DNA from: Litomosoides sigmodontis
Taxonomy: Eukaryota; Nematoda; Chromadorea; Rhabditida; Onchocercidae
Assembly: GCA_963070105.1 (NCBI GenBank)
Contig: OY718804.1
Span: forward strand, 10,369,817 to 10,433,816
Reading direction: 5' to 3'
Length of the DNA: 64,000 nucleotides
Shown here in pieces: positions 37,911-49,874 of this stretch. Position 1 is the first letter of the stretch. Each line of letters opens with the position of its first letter. The notes under the pieces are model-generated. The model saw only the letters and a program-made list of their open reading frames with translations. It was not told the DNA's origin and did not search any database. A program made the translations under genes and the position numbers.

Positions 37911-39519
37911 CCTTTATACTTTATTGCATAGTAAATCTTCAATCAACATTTTGAGCGTTAAATTTAGCATCCACAGTAATACATGCAGCATCCGTAAGCT
38001 AAAATTATTTTTGGCATACTATGCTAGAATTTCGTGCTGTCCATTTGCTTTTTGAGTCCCAATTATGTCTAGGACTAACAGTGCAACTTGAAAAGTCTAG
38101 TTGCGTTGTGGTATTGCTAGATAAAATTGCGGAACTTAAATCATTGACGAGCATTTGAGATGTTGTAATATTTGTTCTAGCATTCAGGTAGATAGTCTTG
38201 AAGTTTCAGAGCTCAAAACATTTTCAGCGATGAAATGGATGCATGTGGACGGTTGCATTTGAGTCGGACAAGGATAAAACGATGGTACAGTGCCACCATT
38301 TCTCTTCGGTATTTGAAATGTTTATTCCTGATATGTTATAGTTTATAGTTGTACGTGTATTAGTGTTTCGTAATTACTGTAATAACATCGTTGATTTCTG
38401 CTTTGTTTGTCCTTGTTTTATTTGAAAGAATCGTTCCTTACTTTTATCGTCTTAACGTATTATTTTAAAACCGTCGGACTGTTAAATATGTTTGTTAATT
38501 TTTTCGTTCTGTAACAAAATGGAATTATTTTTGTGATTTGCAGTAAAATATCAGCTCATACTATGTCTTCTATAAATTTTAAAACAATAAAGGGCCACTT
38601 TTTATAATTCAGCAAAACATGCGTGGAAGTACTGACGGATAAAGAATTATAATTTTTTTTTTTATTAAATAATATGGAACTGATCTGGAGAAATCAACGC
38701 AAATTTCTTATTTGATCCAACTTTCTATGTGCATTACATTCTCCCGATACCGAATGACTTATCCATTACTGGCAATATTTAAATGTCAAATTAGATTTGT
38801 TCTCTTAAGCTATAAATTCATAAAATTGATTCACGGATTTTCTGTATGTCAAGAAATTCCCATGTGGAAGAAGTGGTTTTTTCGTTCCCGGTTTTTGGCA
38901 TTTAAATGTTATAAATGTTTCTGCTGAAGATTATATAGCATGAAGAACACCGGTTTAATTGAACTCGTCAAAATCCATTCTTAAGGTTATCAGATTAGTC
39001 TTTCGAAAAGGAGTTCAGTTGCTCCTTTGGCGGAGAAAATTTTGGCCAATTTATTTGTGATCTCACGCAAAATTCTTCGTTAGCCGGGTTGAAATGTAGG
39101 GGTTCGTCATCAAACTGCATTTGTGTGGGTGTGTGAAAATTTTAAGAATGTATTTTTGTTAATATTGAGCTTTTAGTTCAACTTTTTTTTGTACTAGCAA
39201 ATGCCATAAATGGCGTTGTTGTATTATGATGCATGAAATTCTAGAATGTGCTGAATTATCCTCAGTTATCTCGTATGAAACAACCGATTATGCTATTGAT
39301 TGTCTAATTTCATTAGGAAAATTTCGAAATCTTACAGTTCTCAAATTCCAACTAAACGTTTTAAAATTGTTGTTTATATTGAACACTTATGAATAGTGCT
39401 ACATTCTTACAGTATTCTTGGAGTACGATGATAATGAATTTGTATTTTTGAAATAGACAATTCAGTATTTGAAAACTTGGAAGCCATCATCTTATTTTTT
39501 ATGATTTTTTGCCGAAATA
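37911..39519. other. spacer between LUC7-like and MRE11 genes
   Basis: About 1.6 kb with no supported exon. A candidate polyadenylation signal lies at 38586-38591. The rest is AT-rich with only short random open frames. Confidence 0.5.
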
Positions 39520-42500
39520 ATGACAGAATCAGACGACATATTTGTGCAATCGTCGCGGATTGAGGAAACACCGCAAAGTGACCATGTTAGTTGATTGCAT
39601 AATTTTATCTTTTATTAAATTTTATTCTAAATCGGAGATATGTACATATAAGTAATTTTTCTTTGAAGATACGAATATTGGTCGCTACCGACTTACATAT
39701 TGGATTTGCGGAAAAGATTTTGGGTCGTGATGAAGATGCGATAAGAACATTTGAAGAAGTTCTACAAATTGCTATCAAAAAAGAAGTTGATTTCGTTTTA
39801 CTAGGTATCTTTCTCTTTTCTTTAATTTGTTTTGGTCGAAAACCATTCATGTATAGGTAAAATTCTTCTTGTATAACTTGTAAATTACAAAATCTAAGCT
39901 ATCAACTTGATATTGATATAATAATAAGTTATCATGATGAGCAATAACCGAATATTACTGAATCATGGTGAACATCTCCACGAAAGTGCTAACCAACTTA
40001 CTGGATTTGAAACTACTTAAAGATAGGTGTTTAAATCCACTAATACTTAAACGGAAAGCGCTGGGATTGATTATGTGAATCTGGGACAAAATCAAACTTA
40101 AGGTGGTGACTTATATCACGAAAATAACCCATCTCGTGAGATGCAGCACCGTGTTACACGATTACTCCGTCGATACTGCCTTAATGATCGCCCTGTGGCT
40201 CTTCGGTTTTTGAGTGATCCAGCTGTAAATTTTGCACACAGTGCTTTCGGCAATGTAAATTACGAGGTAGTGCTTTCTTGATTATGCTCATTAAACTGTT
40301 TTTAAATTGTATCGCATTGAACATAGATGTGAATAACTGTGTAATTCCAATATCTCATACTGTTAATATTGTGTCAAATATTTCGATCTCGATATTTTCG
40401 GCGTTATTCTCAAATACATTTTAAACTGTTATGCTTACTAATCTATTATACTGACAAAGTGGATATGTAAGAATGTGTAAAATTACTTCGCATACTTGGC
40501 TTCTATGCATCAATTTTCATACATAGAATTACATTTCATATTTAGGATAGGAATATTAACGTTGGTTTACCGATATTCACAATACATGGGAACCACGACG
40601 ACCTTACTGGAAAGGTTCAGTTTGAGTTTTTGAGTTTAATAATGTAACATGTTATAATTCCATTTATTGTAGCGCATTGACTGTGATCAAGTTATTGCTT
40701 CATTGCATTCGGTTCAGTAGTTTAAGCTTACATGTCCCTAATCTTTAGGTCATTGTTAATGATATTCTGAAAAAAATGGATAGAAATTACTGCTCTTGTC
40801 TTTCATGCTTGTTTCAATGTACTTTTGATGTAGGAAAATTTGAAGGGTTTAACAGCGCTTGACGTGTTACATGAATCAGGCCTCCTCAACTTATTTGGTA
40901 AATTTGAAGAAATTGACCAATTTGTTATTTCACCGTTACTTCTGATGAAAGGAAAAACGAAATTAGCACTATATGGCATTGGTAGTCAGCGGGACGATCG
41001 CTTGTGTAGAGCATTTCGAGGTTCGATTTAAAACCTTAAACTGATATTAGTTAGGTGTTCCATATTAGGATGAATCTTTCAGGTGATTAGTTACCAACAT
41101 GGAAAATAATTGAATGGTTAACCCTGGATAAATGATAAAATGTTTTCTAGAAGAGGAAATTCGATTTTTGCGCCCCAAGGAAGATACGGAGTCATGGTTC
41201 AACATACTAGTTTTGCATCAAAATCGACCAGTACGAACACGTGAACGATCAACTGGAGGGCATCTGCCGGAAAATCTTATCCCATCATTTTTTGATCTCA
41301 TTATTTGGGGACACGAACATGAGTGTAAAATTGGTAAGTTGTTTGATTTCTTTCAGTTACGGTTCTTGAGTTCTTATATAAATGAATGTTTTTACATAAA
41401 GACTGAGTAGTTGCAAACACAAACATCGTAGAATTATAGTTACATTTTCTGCTTAATTTGAGTGGTGATCCAAAACTTTAAATTTCTTGATTCTATTCGT
41501 CTGGTACTTCATACACTGCTCCTCTATAAAGGATATATGTAAATTATTTCAAATGGTTGCATTAGTGACAATGTGTATAATATGGTAATTGTCTTGCAGA
41601 TCCACAATATTACGAAAGTGGTGTTAATGTTTGCGGTGATGGTAAGAGTTAATAAGTTTACTGGAATCTTAACTTTTTTTCACTTTGAAATCGCGTTTTT
41701 CTTTGAATTTCTCCTATATCATTTTCTGTTTATGGGTCATTTTCTTTACAGGCTTTTACATAATACAACCGGGTAGTACCATAGCTACTTCACTTTCACC
41801 AGAAGAAGCTAGGCCAAAGCACATTGCTCTCGTAACAGTTAGTGGACGCAAATTCTTTTCTCAAAAAATAGCTCTGGAAACACCACGGCAAATACTCTTC
41901 GCTGATTTAGCAATTACTGTTAAACCACCTTCCACTGCTTCAAGGAATATTCGACCAAAAAACATGCTTGTTCGTTTATTGTATTTTATTGGGATTATAC
42001 ATCTTAAGACATTCCCCGCCATTTCTTTTTTTTCAACATTGTTTATGTGTTTGTGGTATCGAAATTTTTAAGGATGAAAAAGTGATAGCAGCAGAAGTTG
42101 AGAAGATGTTGGCAGAAGCTGAAAAAGTCAAAACATCAAAGCAAGCTTATCCCCCGTTGTTACGCCTTCGAGTAACATATCCCGAATCATGGGCCAATGT
42201 TATGGTAAGCTGCTTCGATAACAAGTTGCTGATGTGGTAAAAGATTGGTTGTCATAGGAGTCAGCATGTTTGTTAAAAAATTGTATGTTTTCTCTAGAAA
42301 CAGTCTACTGCTTTAGAAATTAAATTGTCGACAGTTTGGTGCCGCATATGCAAAGCGAGTGGCAAACCCATCTGATATGATAAGCGTTAAGGTAATGAAG
42401 CCAAAAAAAGAAGAGAAGAGAGATGGTTTCAAGACTATTGCAAATGTGGAAAAAGCAACAACGGTTGAAGAAATTGTAAGTTTCTCTTTAAAAAGTATTT

Positions 42501-43350
42501 GAGATAGTAAAAATATTGGACAATACAACACTTCGCTTTTATCTGAGATTGCTAACATCTCTGTGCACTCAAACGTTTATTGATCTTTTAATTGAGTTTT
42601 TTCTAATAATTTCTGTTTTTTAAGTTTTCACTGGGTATTGGACTGAAAATAGGACGCATTTGTATTGACTTCGGGAACAACGTTATTACAATTACATTCT
42701 GTTATTGCAAGTCCACTTGTCACTTTCCACATTACACTTTTAGAAGGTTTATATTATTGTTCATATCACGCGACCATGTACTGAAATACATGTAATGGAC
42801 TTGTATATATTTCAAATAATGGTTGTACGAAATAATTATATATACGTTCACCAGAATTTTTTGCAAAATTTTTTATATCTGTTCCAGGTTAACACTCATT
42901 TTTCCGCACAGGACAGCGACGCACTTATGGTGCTCGATGCAGAAACACTAAACGACATTGTCAAATTTCAAGTTGAACAGGAAGATGGAAAACGAGTTAA
43001 AAATAAACCTCTCATTGAAAATTTAAGTGTTAAAAAGAAGCAGTTGATTGATGCTCTTTGCAAAGTTTCATATGATGACTTACTTTCCTTCGATAGAATT
43101 GTAAGTATTTTCGTAACTTATTTTTCACCTTGCGTTATAGGCACATTAACATTAAAAATGAGTGTTTACGCAGAGATTAACACTTCTGAAGTTCTCATTT
43201 GTATATGTGGATGATCTCTTTCGTATTGCTTTTGCTGTTCATTTTTATATTGCTGTTGTTCATTTTTTTCAGCCAAGCCACGATTTTTTGGAGCAGTTCG
43301 AAGATTTAATAAATTCTGATATCAAAAAGATACGGAGTGTTACTATGTAA
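39520..43350 (+). CDS. mre-11: double-strand break repair nuclease MRE11
   Basis: Family role: manganese-dependent nuclease of the MRE11-RAD50 complex that processes DNA ends in mitotic repair and meiosis. Twelve phase-consistent exons: 39520-39585, 39669-39804, 40103-40266, 40546-40614, 40834-41020, 41151-41333, 41600-41641, 41752-41969, 42073-42204, 42335-42475, 42888-43100, 43273-43350, giving about 542 residues. The phosphoesterase motifs are present in order: ATDLHIG (exon 2), GGDLYHEN (exons 2-3), TIHGNHDD (exon 4), LVLHQN and IIWGHEHE (exon 6), followed by the QPGST-ATSLSPEEARPKH capping region (exon 8). All metal-binding His/Asp/Asn positions expected by eye are kept. The protein is shorter than human MRE11 (708 residues): the Gly-Arg and C-terminal DNA-binding tail seems absent, unless the tail is encoded by exons that were missed. 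Introns 1, 2 and 8 end in AAG. Confidence 0.95.
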
Positions 43351-43435
43351 GGACCGAAAAGTGCTGAGTGAATGATGTATGTATTACCTTGTTCTGTAAC
43401 AGTTCAATACCCTGTATGCATATGATGAATGTTGA

Positions 43436-43441
43436 AATAAA
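43436..43441 (+). terminator. polyadenylation signal of the MRE11 gene
   Basis: AATAAA lies 86 bases after the MRE11 stop and 340 bases before the WDR24 start. This is a plausible 3' end inside the short gap between the two genes. Confidence 0.6.
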
Positions 43442-43763
43442 TTTTTTGGTTTGTATTTGGAAATGTTCAAGTGTTGCTGTTGTGTTTCGCTTATCAGGTA
43501 CTCAGTAAAATCCATTTTAAGCAGTCTCTCAAAAGTCGGTATAAATTGACGTGAACTATGGGTGTAAAGAAAGTACTCCTCATATTAGAAATGTTACTTC
43601 CCATAAACCTGACATTGGGAAGGAATGATAAAGAGCCGTAGGAAGTACAGTTATCAACTATTTATAGTTAAGTATGCTTTCGATAAAAGTGAGTTTTTTC
43701 TCGGTATCTTTTGGGTTAGGGACGAATTTGTCATAAATGATTTTTTTCTACTTTTAAATGAAC

Positions 43764-43772
43764 ATATTACAG
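43764..43772 (+). promoter_or_regulatory. likely trans-splice acceptor of the WDR24 gene
   Basis: ATATTACAG ends at 43772, eight bases before the ATG at 43781, with no recognised upstream exon. It fits a spliced-leader acceptor of a downstream operon gene. Confidence 0.5.
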
Positions 43773-43780
43773 AAGAGCGG

Positions 43781-46700
43781 ATGCAAGTAGAGGAGGAAAG
43801 TTATCGTCAAAGCGTTATTGTTGATTTGCAAGAACAAATTGATTCGATTGCACCAAACAAGTATTTCACGCAAGTAGCAGCTGCTGGCAGCAAAGGATGT
43901 TCGTCAATTTCCAAATTAATTCAATTTTAATTTGATCATATGGGCCCTTCGTGAAATATAGCTGCTGTGGTGCCTTTATAAAATATTAGGTAAAATATTT
44001 GAGTTATTTATGATGTTTCAGTGTTGAAAATTTTTGCAATCGAAGAGAATGGATTCAATTTTGTTGCTGACTTTCGTTCAGTTCGTAGTCGACGACTAAA
44101 TTTAATGTATTCAGCAAGTCATGTATCGTGGAGTCATATAATCGGTTAATTTTTGATCATTTCCTTTTGGACAAATTTCAGTAGAGGATGCAAATAACAT
44201 CTTTCTATGCTTTCTAACTTCGGTAATTAAATTAGTTTATGAAGTTTGAGCTGTTTTCTTAGGAGACACTGAAAACTATATTTCTAGATAATATGATAGC
44301 TACAACATCAACGAATGGAGCTGTGGTTCTGTGGAATGTCGATAAAGCTACAATGCGTTCGTATTTTTTGACTTCGTAGTTGATGTAATGTATAAAGAAA
44401 TTAATGTAGAAACATACAGAGAAAACTATTGAGAAATAATTTAGATTCCTTTTATATAAGTGCAATTATGAATTGTTTACAGACCATACCTACAAGGCCC
44501 ATACTCGTTCGGCGACCAAAGTATGCTTTCATCAAACTGATCACAATACACTGATTAGTGGAGCCAAAGATGCAGCGGTGATTCAGTACGATTTTCGAAT
44601 GCCTGAACCGGTCAAAAAATTCATGTGAGCTGTTGCACTGCTAGATTTTTTTGCAACAACTATTTGTATTGCAGCTGTTGTGGTAGTTTTTTATTGGTAG
44701 TTTACTCAATTTTCAAAGATTTTGCACGGCACTCAATTTTTGACGCCACCGCACAAGTCATTTCAAACTGAATTCAATTAATTTGTTTTCAGGAGTGGTT
44801 CATGTGACCCTGTTCGTGATATGCAATTTGGTATTCATCCTAGCCATTATGATATATTTGTAGCTACAGACGATGGTGGTTCTGTGCGTTTTTGGGATTT
44901 ACGTAAAAACGACCGACCTCTATACCAGTTTGTAGCGCATCATGGTCCGTCTAGTATTGCACTAAATCCAAGTTATGACGATCAGAATCTAATTGCTACT
45001 GCTGGCAGAGATAAATTTATAAGGGTAATTTAATTTATAAGTGCTATTATATGTTTGTGAATAATTTTTCTACTTTATTTATATTTTCTAGTGTATATTC
45101 ATGAAGATAATTAATTTATTCAAGTAAGAGTAGTTTATGTTTGAATAGAAATTAGTTTGGTGTTATCATATTTGTATTTGTTGATAGACATATTTCAAGA
45201 ACTGTTGATAAAATTGAAGATCTGGAAATGGTTTGATCGTTCCGAAAGCCAATTAAATTCATCGATGTATTCGGTGGAAGCTACAGCATCTGTTTCCCGA
45301 GTTTATTGGAGGCCAATGCACAAGTATCAGGTAGATTGAAGATATCTAAATGTTTTTATTGATCGAATATGCGTAAAATTTAGTTGCATGATTGTTCTTA
45401 GGTAGCCAGCTGTTCTGTAGTAAGCGATACAAACATACACGTTTGGGATATACGAAGACCATTTTTGCCTTTTGCTAGTTTCGATGAACATCGTGATATA
45501 TGCTCCGGTAAGTGTTTAAGGCTATAATTATACCATCTTTTATCTATTTGTGCCTAATAAACAAACAGTTCAAATGTGTGGTTTTATAGATTTGGCTTGG
45601 AAAGAAGATGATTCAGAAATATTCCTCTCGGCGGGCAAAGATGGATTATTGGTGATGCATTTCGTGGAAAATGCTCATCATCCAATGAACTACGTAAGTG
45701 ATGTCGCAGTTGACATATCACCGGCTGGTATTGTAGCTGTTGCAGGTAATGAATGTGTTTGCATACGCGCATATCACAAACATGACAAAAGCAAGTAACA
45801 ACTTTAGTTATCAGTTTTTAAATTCTGAAGTTCATTTTAAATTCTAGAATTCAGGGTGGTACTTTTATCAGACTGAGAAGACGAGCAGCAGATGTAAAAT
45901 AAGCTTCATTTGCAGAAGCAAGAAATATCAAGTTTAGGAAATGGTTTTGTAAAAATGAATGAAAACCCAGTAGATCCAACTAATTACCTTTTCAAACCGT
46001 AATTTTTTATGCGCTTGAGAAAGAGCGACTTGTAGATTTTTTATTTTTATTCAAATTTTTTAAAGTTTCTTGAGAGTTATAAATTGAGATGGCATAATGA
46101 AGTTGCTTTATGCAGACGTTTCCAGTGAATAGTTTTATACTGTTCCAGTAAGCAGTCAGTTGAATTTAAAAAATGAATCACTGGTTGAACGAGAGAAAGC
46201 ACGCAAGGGTGAAGCATATGCACCGAGGAGGCGGAAGTACGATCCGTTTCAGTCAAGCATTCCCAGTTTTTTGATTTGCTGCAAGCCAACTGAAAGAAAT
46301 GTTGAAGTTTCACCACAACATTTTATTATATTAGCTAAAAGGTTGATGGATTTCACAATTAAATTTTTTCTCTGTATTAATATTTGCTCTATTTAAGTCG
46401 TTCAAACTTTCAAATTATAGCACTAATGAATACATTTAGCTGATCTTAATATTCATTCTCTTTAAGATGGAAGGTTTTTGCAGTTTTCGATCAATTACAC
46501 TACGTTGTACGATTTAGGTACAAATTGTACGGTGAAGACGCTTCATCATTATGTTTCCATAATAGTCGTATAGCTGAAGATATAAAGAAATATGATATTG
46601 CTCATACGTGGCGTGTTGTCGGTCTTATCTGTGGATTTACTTCATTTTTTGAAAAACCGTCAAGAGGAGAAACATCTCCTGGTCATGAAAATGTAGACAG

Positions 46701-49371
46701 TAAGTACTGGTAAAATATCAATCTTTTAGTGTGGCTGCTTTGTATATTAAAGCTGTTTTTTTCTTTCCTCGGGAATTCAAAACATTTTTGGCAAATAATT
46801 CATTAAATGCCATAATTTAAAACTTCAAAAAACGACAAAGGAGAGGAATTTATTATATATTAGATCTAAAAAGTCTTGTTAAGCTAAAGATAACAGTGTT
46901 ACTACGGTCGATGCGGTAGCGCGATCTCGCTTTCCCTCTAGTTTATCATCTAGTGGAGTGGTACGAAATGTGGATGGTCAAGATGTTACGGAGTCGATAT
47001 TTTCCGGCTTAGTTCCGCAGATGGCTTCTACTTCATCAGATTTGTTTTTTGGTGATAACGAGCTGAATCGTGATGGACTGAATGCTGACTTTTCCGAATT
47101 CATGCTTCCGTAGTTAGTAATTAAAGCATCGAAAAATTATCCCAAATTTTTTGTTTTTTAATGTTGATTCAGTTCTAAACATACGTGATGTTGAGCATTC
47201 AATGATTTCATGAAGAAAACATGATTTCTACAAATATTACTGACCATATGGCTGGTTTTACCAAATATTGTGTTTTTTTTTCAGTGATTTCAAAGCTCCA
47301 ACAAATTTGAAAATGGAAGCTTTTGCACTCCGACCGTATGAAGAATTCGAAGATGGTGAAACAAGTTGCTCTCCGAGTTCCGAGGAACATTTTGATGATA
47401 GAATGCCAAATCATACAAGCGAATTGAAACGATGTCAGATTGGTTGGTAGCTTTTCTGTCGACATTTTCCTTTACATCGAGCTGTAAGAAATGACGCAGA
47501 AAGTTAATGTATTGAATTCTGCAAGTTGCTATGATCATATATACGCAAGAACAAGCTTTAAGAGGTGCATTACAGTTCTAGCCACTTCATAAAATTAATC
47601 AAGGAAACTGTAGCGGCTTTAGAAAAGTCCAGAAATATAATACAAAAATTTTCAATATAACGATAGTTGTAGATATATCAGGAAAGAAAAGAAATTACTT
47701 CTCGAAATAGCTGGAGCAGCAGAGTGAGAATATCAAAAGTATGTATTCAAACGTCATATCTTGCAATTAAGTTCAAATAGATTTTAGTGCTATTGTCTTT
47801 AAGGAAATTTGCGAATCAGACCTGAACTTGCTTGCAGTCCATCATGGGATCCACTTCCTTTATTGTGCTCTGTGTTCGACTTTTATTCTGATTTGGTAAG
47901 CTTTTACTTATATTTCATCGAAAATTTGATTCAAGTTCGTTTATTTCCGTAAATTAAGGTTATTTGGCTGGTATGCCGAAGTTGTACGGTTGGGCTTGCG
48001 GAGTTTTTCTAGACTCTAATTTGTCGAATTAAAAACGTGGCAGACTGATTTTTACACTTTACACAATAAAACTCATATAATTTGAAGTTAATGTTATATG
48101 CTCCGTTATAAAAATTCCAGTTTTACCTTCGTATCAGATGGAACGTATTTAACGGCTTTAATAATTCACAACAAGTGTGCGTAGTTATAAAATAGTTGTA
48201 CAATTAGTGCGATGTGTTGCATGTAGAATGGGAAATAATTCATCGAGATCTTACAAGAAATGTTTTACAGGGCGATGTGCAAACATGCGTATCTGTGCTA
48301 CTAGTACTGGGAGAAAAATCGAAGGAATTCATCGATTTGGGCACTCAGAAGCTATGGTTCCTGGATTATATTGGTAATAGTTGTATTTTAGATAGTAATT
48401 TTTTGATTATTGGATTACGCATATCTTTTAAAATCCAGAAACTCTTTCCGACGATAAATGACAAACTTCAATACGTTGAACTCAATTCTGATTGTATATG
48501 GAAGACATGAAGTTGTGTAATAATGACTGCCATAAAAATATTGTTTCTAGAATTTGTTGAAAACGAAGAAAATATTTTCTTGAGTGAATTATTTGAAAAT
48601 GAAGAAATTTTCTTTGTATCAGTTTGAATTAAAGTCGTTTAATATATGTTGGTTTGATAAAATGTGCTGCATAGGTATGCTTGAGTGTTACGAATTATGG
48701 AATACAGCCGCTGAAGTAATCAAATTGTGTTGGATTGCAGCTGTTAGTAATCTAAGCAACGAGGTATTTATTCCTATTGCAAGCATTCATTGCCCAGCTT
48801 ATTTGCTTAGCAATATTGGAGTTGAATCAATTGTTTGTCTTGTAATTCTCACTAAACGAGCTCTTTTCCTTGAACTAATGATTTAGCGGAAATTGTTAAG
48901 CTCCAATCAATTTATAATTTTAGTCTTGTTTTGACTTATCATTTTTTGTGATTGATGAGTTTATGTGGACGTCAAAAATACTATAAACTTATGGTTAGCT
49001 TATTTTAGAGTACTTCAGTCAGATTAATGTGCGCCAAATGCAAGGCAGTGTCTGTGACATCATCACCCTACTGCAAGAAATGTCTGAAGAAGTTCAATTT
49101 TAACTGTTCCCTTTGGTACTATTTTTTCTCTTTGGAAGTATTTTTTAACCGAAGCTCTATTTATTATACAAAGACAATAAGTGAGCCAGTTAGTGTTATT
49201 AGAGTTACAAGCCTTACCTAAACAAGAACATATTTCAGTTCTTTGCCGGTTTACGGTCTGTGGAGTTGGTGTCGTGGATGTACGCATGGTGGTCATCCTC
49301 ATCATTATGCAGAATGGTTTGCTTCAAACAAAAAATGCCCAACTGGATGTGGTCATTTCTGTGTTCAATAA
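43781..49371 (+). CDS. WDR24: GATOR2 complex subunit WDR24
   Basis: Family role: beta-propeller and RING protein of the GATOR2 complex, which activates TORC1 at lysosomes in response to amino acids. Seventeen exons: 43781-43898, 44022-44144, 44288-44356, 44483-44624, 44793-45024, 45220-45330, 45402-45507, 45590-45794, 46156-46341, 46518-46699, 46890-47109, 47285-47442, 47804-47895, 48271-48373, 48675-48763, 49009-49115, 49239-49371, giving about 791 residues against 790 in human. The N-terminus has WD40 blades (VRFWDLRKNDRP, TAGRDKFIR, VWDIRRPFLPFASFDEHRD). The middle is Ser-rich and acidic. The C-terminus has the GDVQTCVSVLLVLGEK helix pair and a RING-like zinc region with paired cysteines (CAKC, CKKC, CSLC, CRGCTHGGH, CPTGCGHFC). 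The donor at 49116 was chosen because it restores the full cysteine pattern. The join into exon 9 (46156) is the least certain. Confidence 0.93.
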
Positions 49372-49668
49372 CACGACAGCGATTGGTCTATGTCATGCTA
49401 CCGAGATTGTCTGATTCAAAGGAAAACTTCGTACCTAATCAATTTTAGTGTTATATAACGATTGGATCGTAATTTTTGCTCCTGTGGATAGCTTCCGCTC
49501 TTCCATTTCTCAAGATGTATTTTATAATACTCGCTAAGCATTATTAATGTTTATCCCAATTAATTTTTTAATTATCACATCATGTAATTTAGAATTTGAG
49601 TATACAATCATGGGCGAATTCATAAATTAAGTGACATTAAATTTTCCAATTTATAATGTCATAATATG

Positions 49669-49693
49669 AATAAAATTTCTGAAAAAGAATAAA
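49669..49693 (+). terminator. polyadenylation signals of the WDR24 gene
   Basis: Two AATAAA hexamers (49669-49674 and 49688-49693) lie about 300 bases after the WDR24 stop and about 180 bases before the next start codon. Confidence 0.5.
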
Positions 49694-49874
49694 ATATTTC
49701 TACGAAAAATTCGAAATTGTACTAAAAATGTTACCGCACCATTCGATTATTCAGTACAATACATTCCCAACGATGACACTCACATGTCAAATGTAGCGGT
49801 GTATTTATTTTAATGAAAAGGATTGTCCTGTTAAACTTTCCTTTAATTTATTATAAAAATTTCTGAGGAAACGG

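Noticed and set aside
49009..49091. Earlier donor at 49092 for WDR24 exon 16
   Set aside because: It would keep the frame but delete one Cys-x-x-Cys pair of the RING region. The donor at 49116 restores the family pattern.
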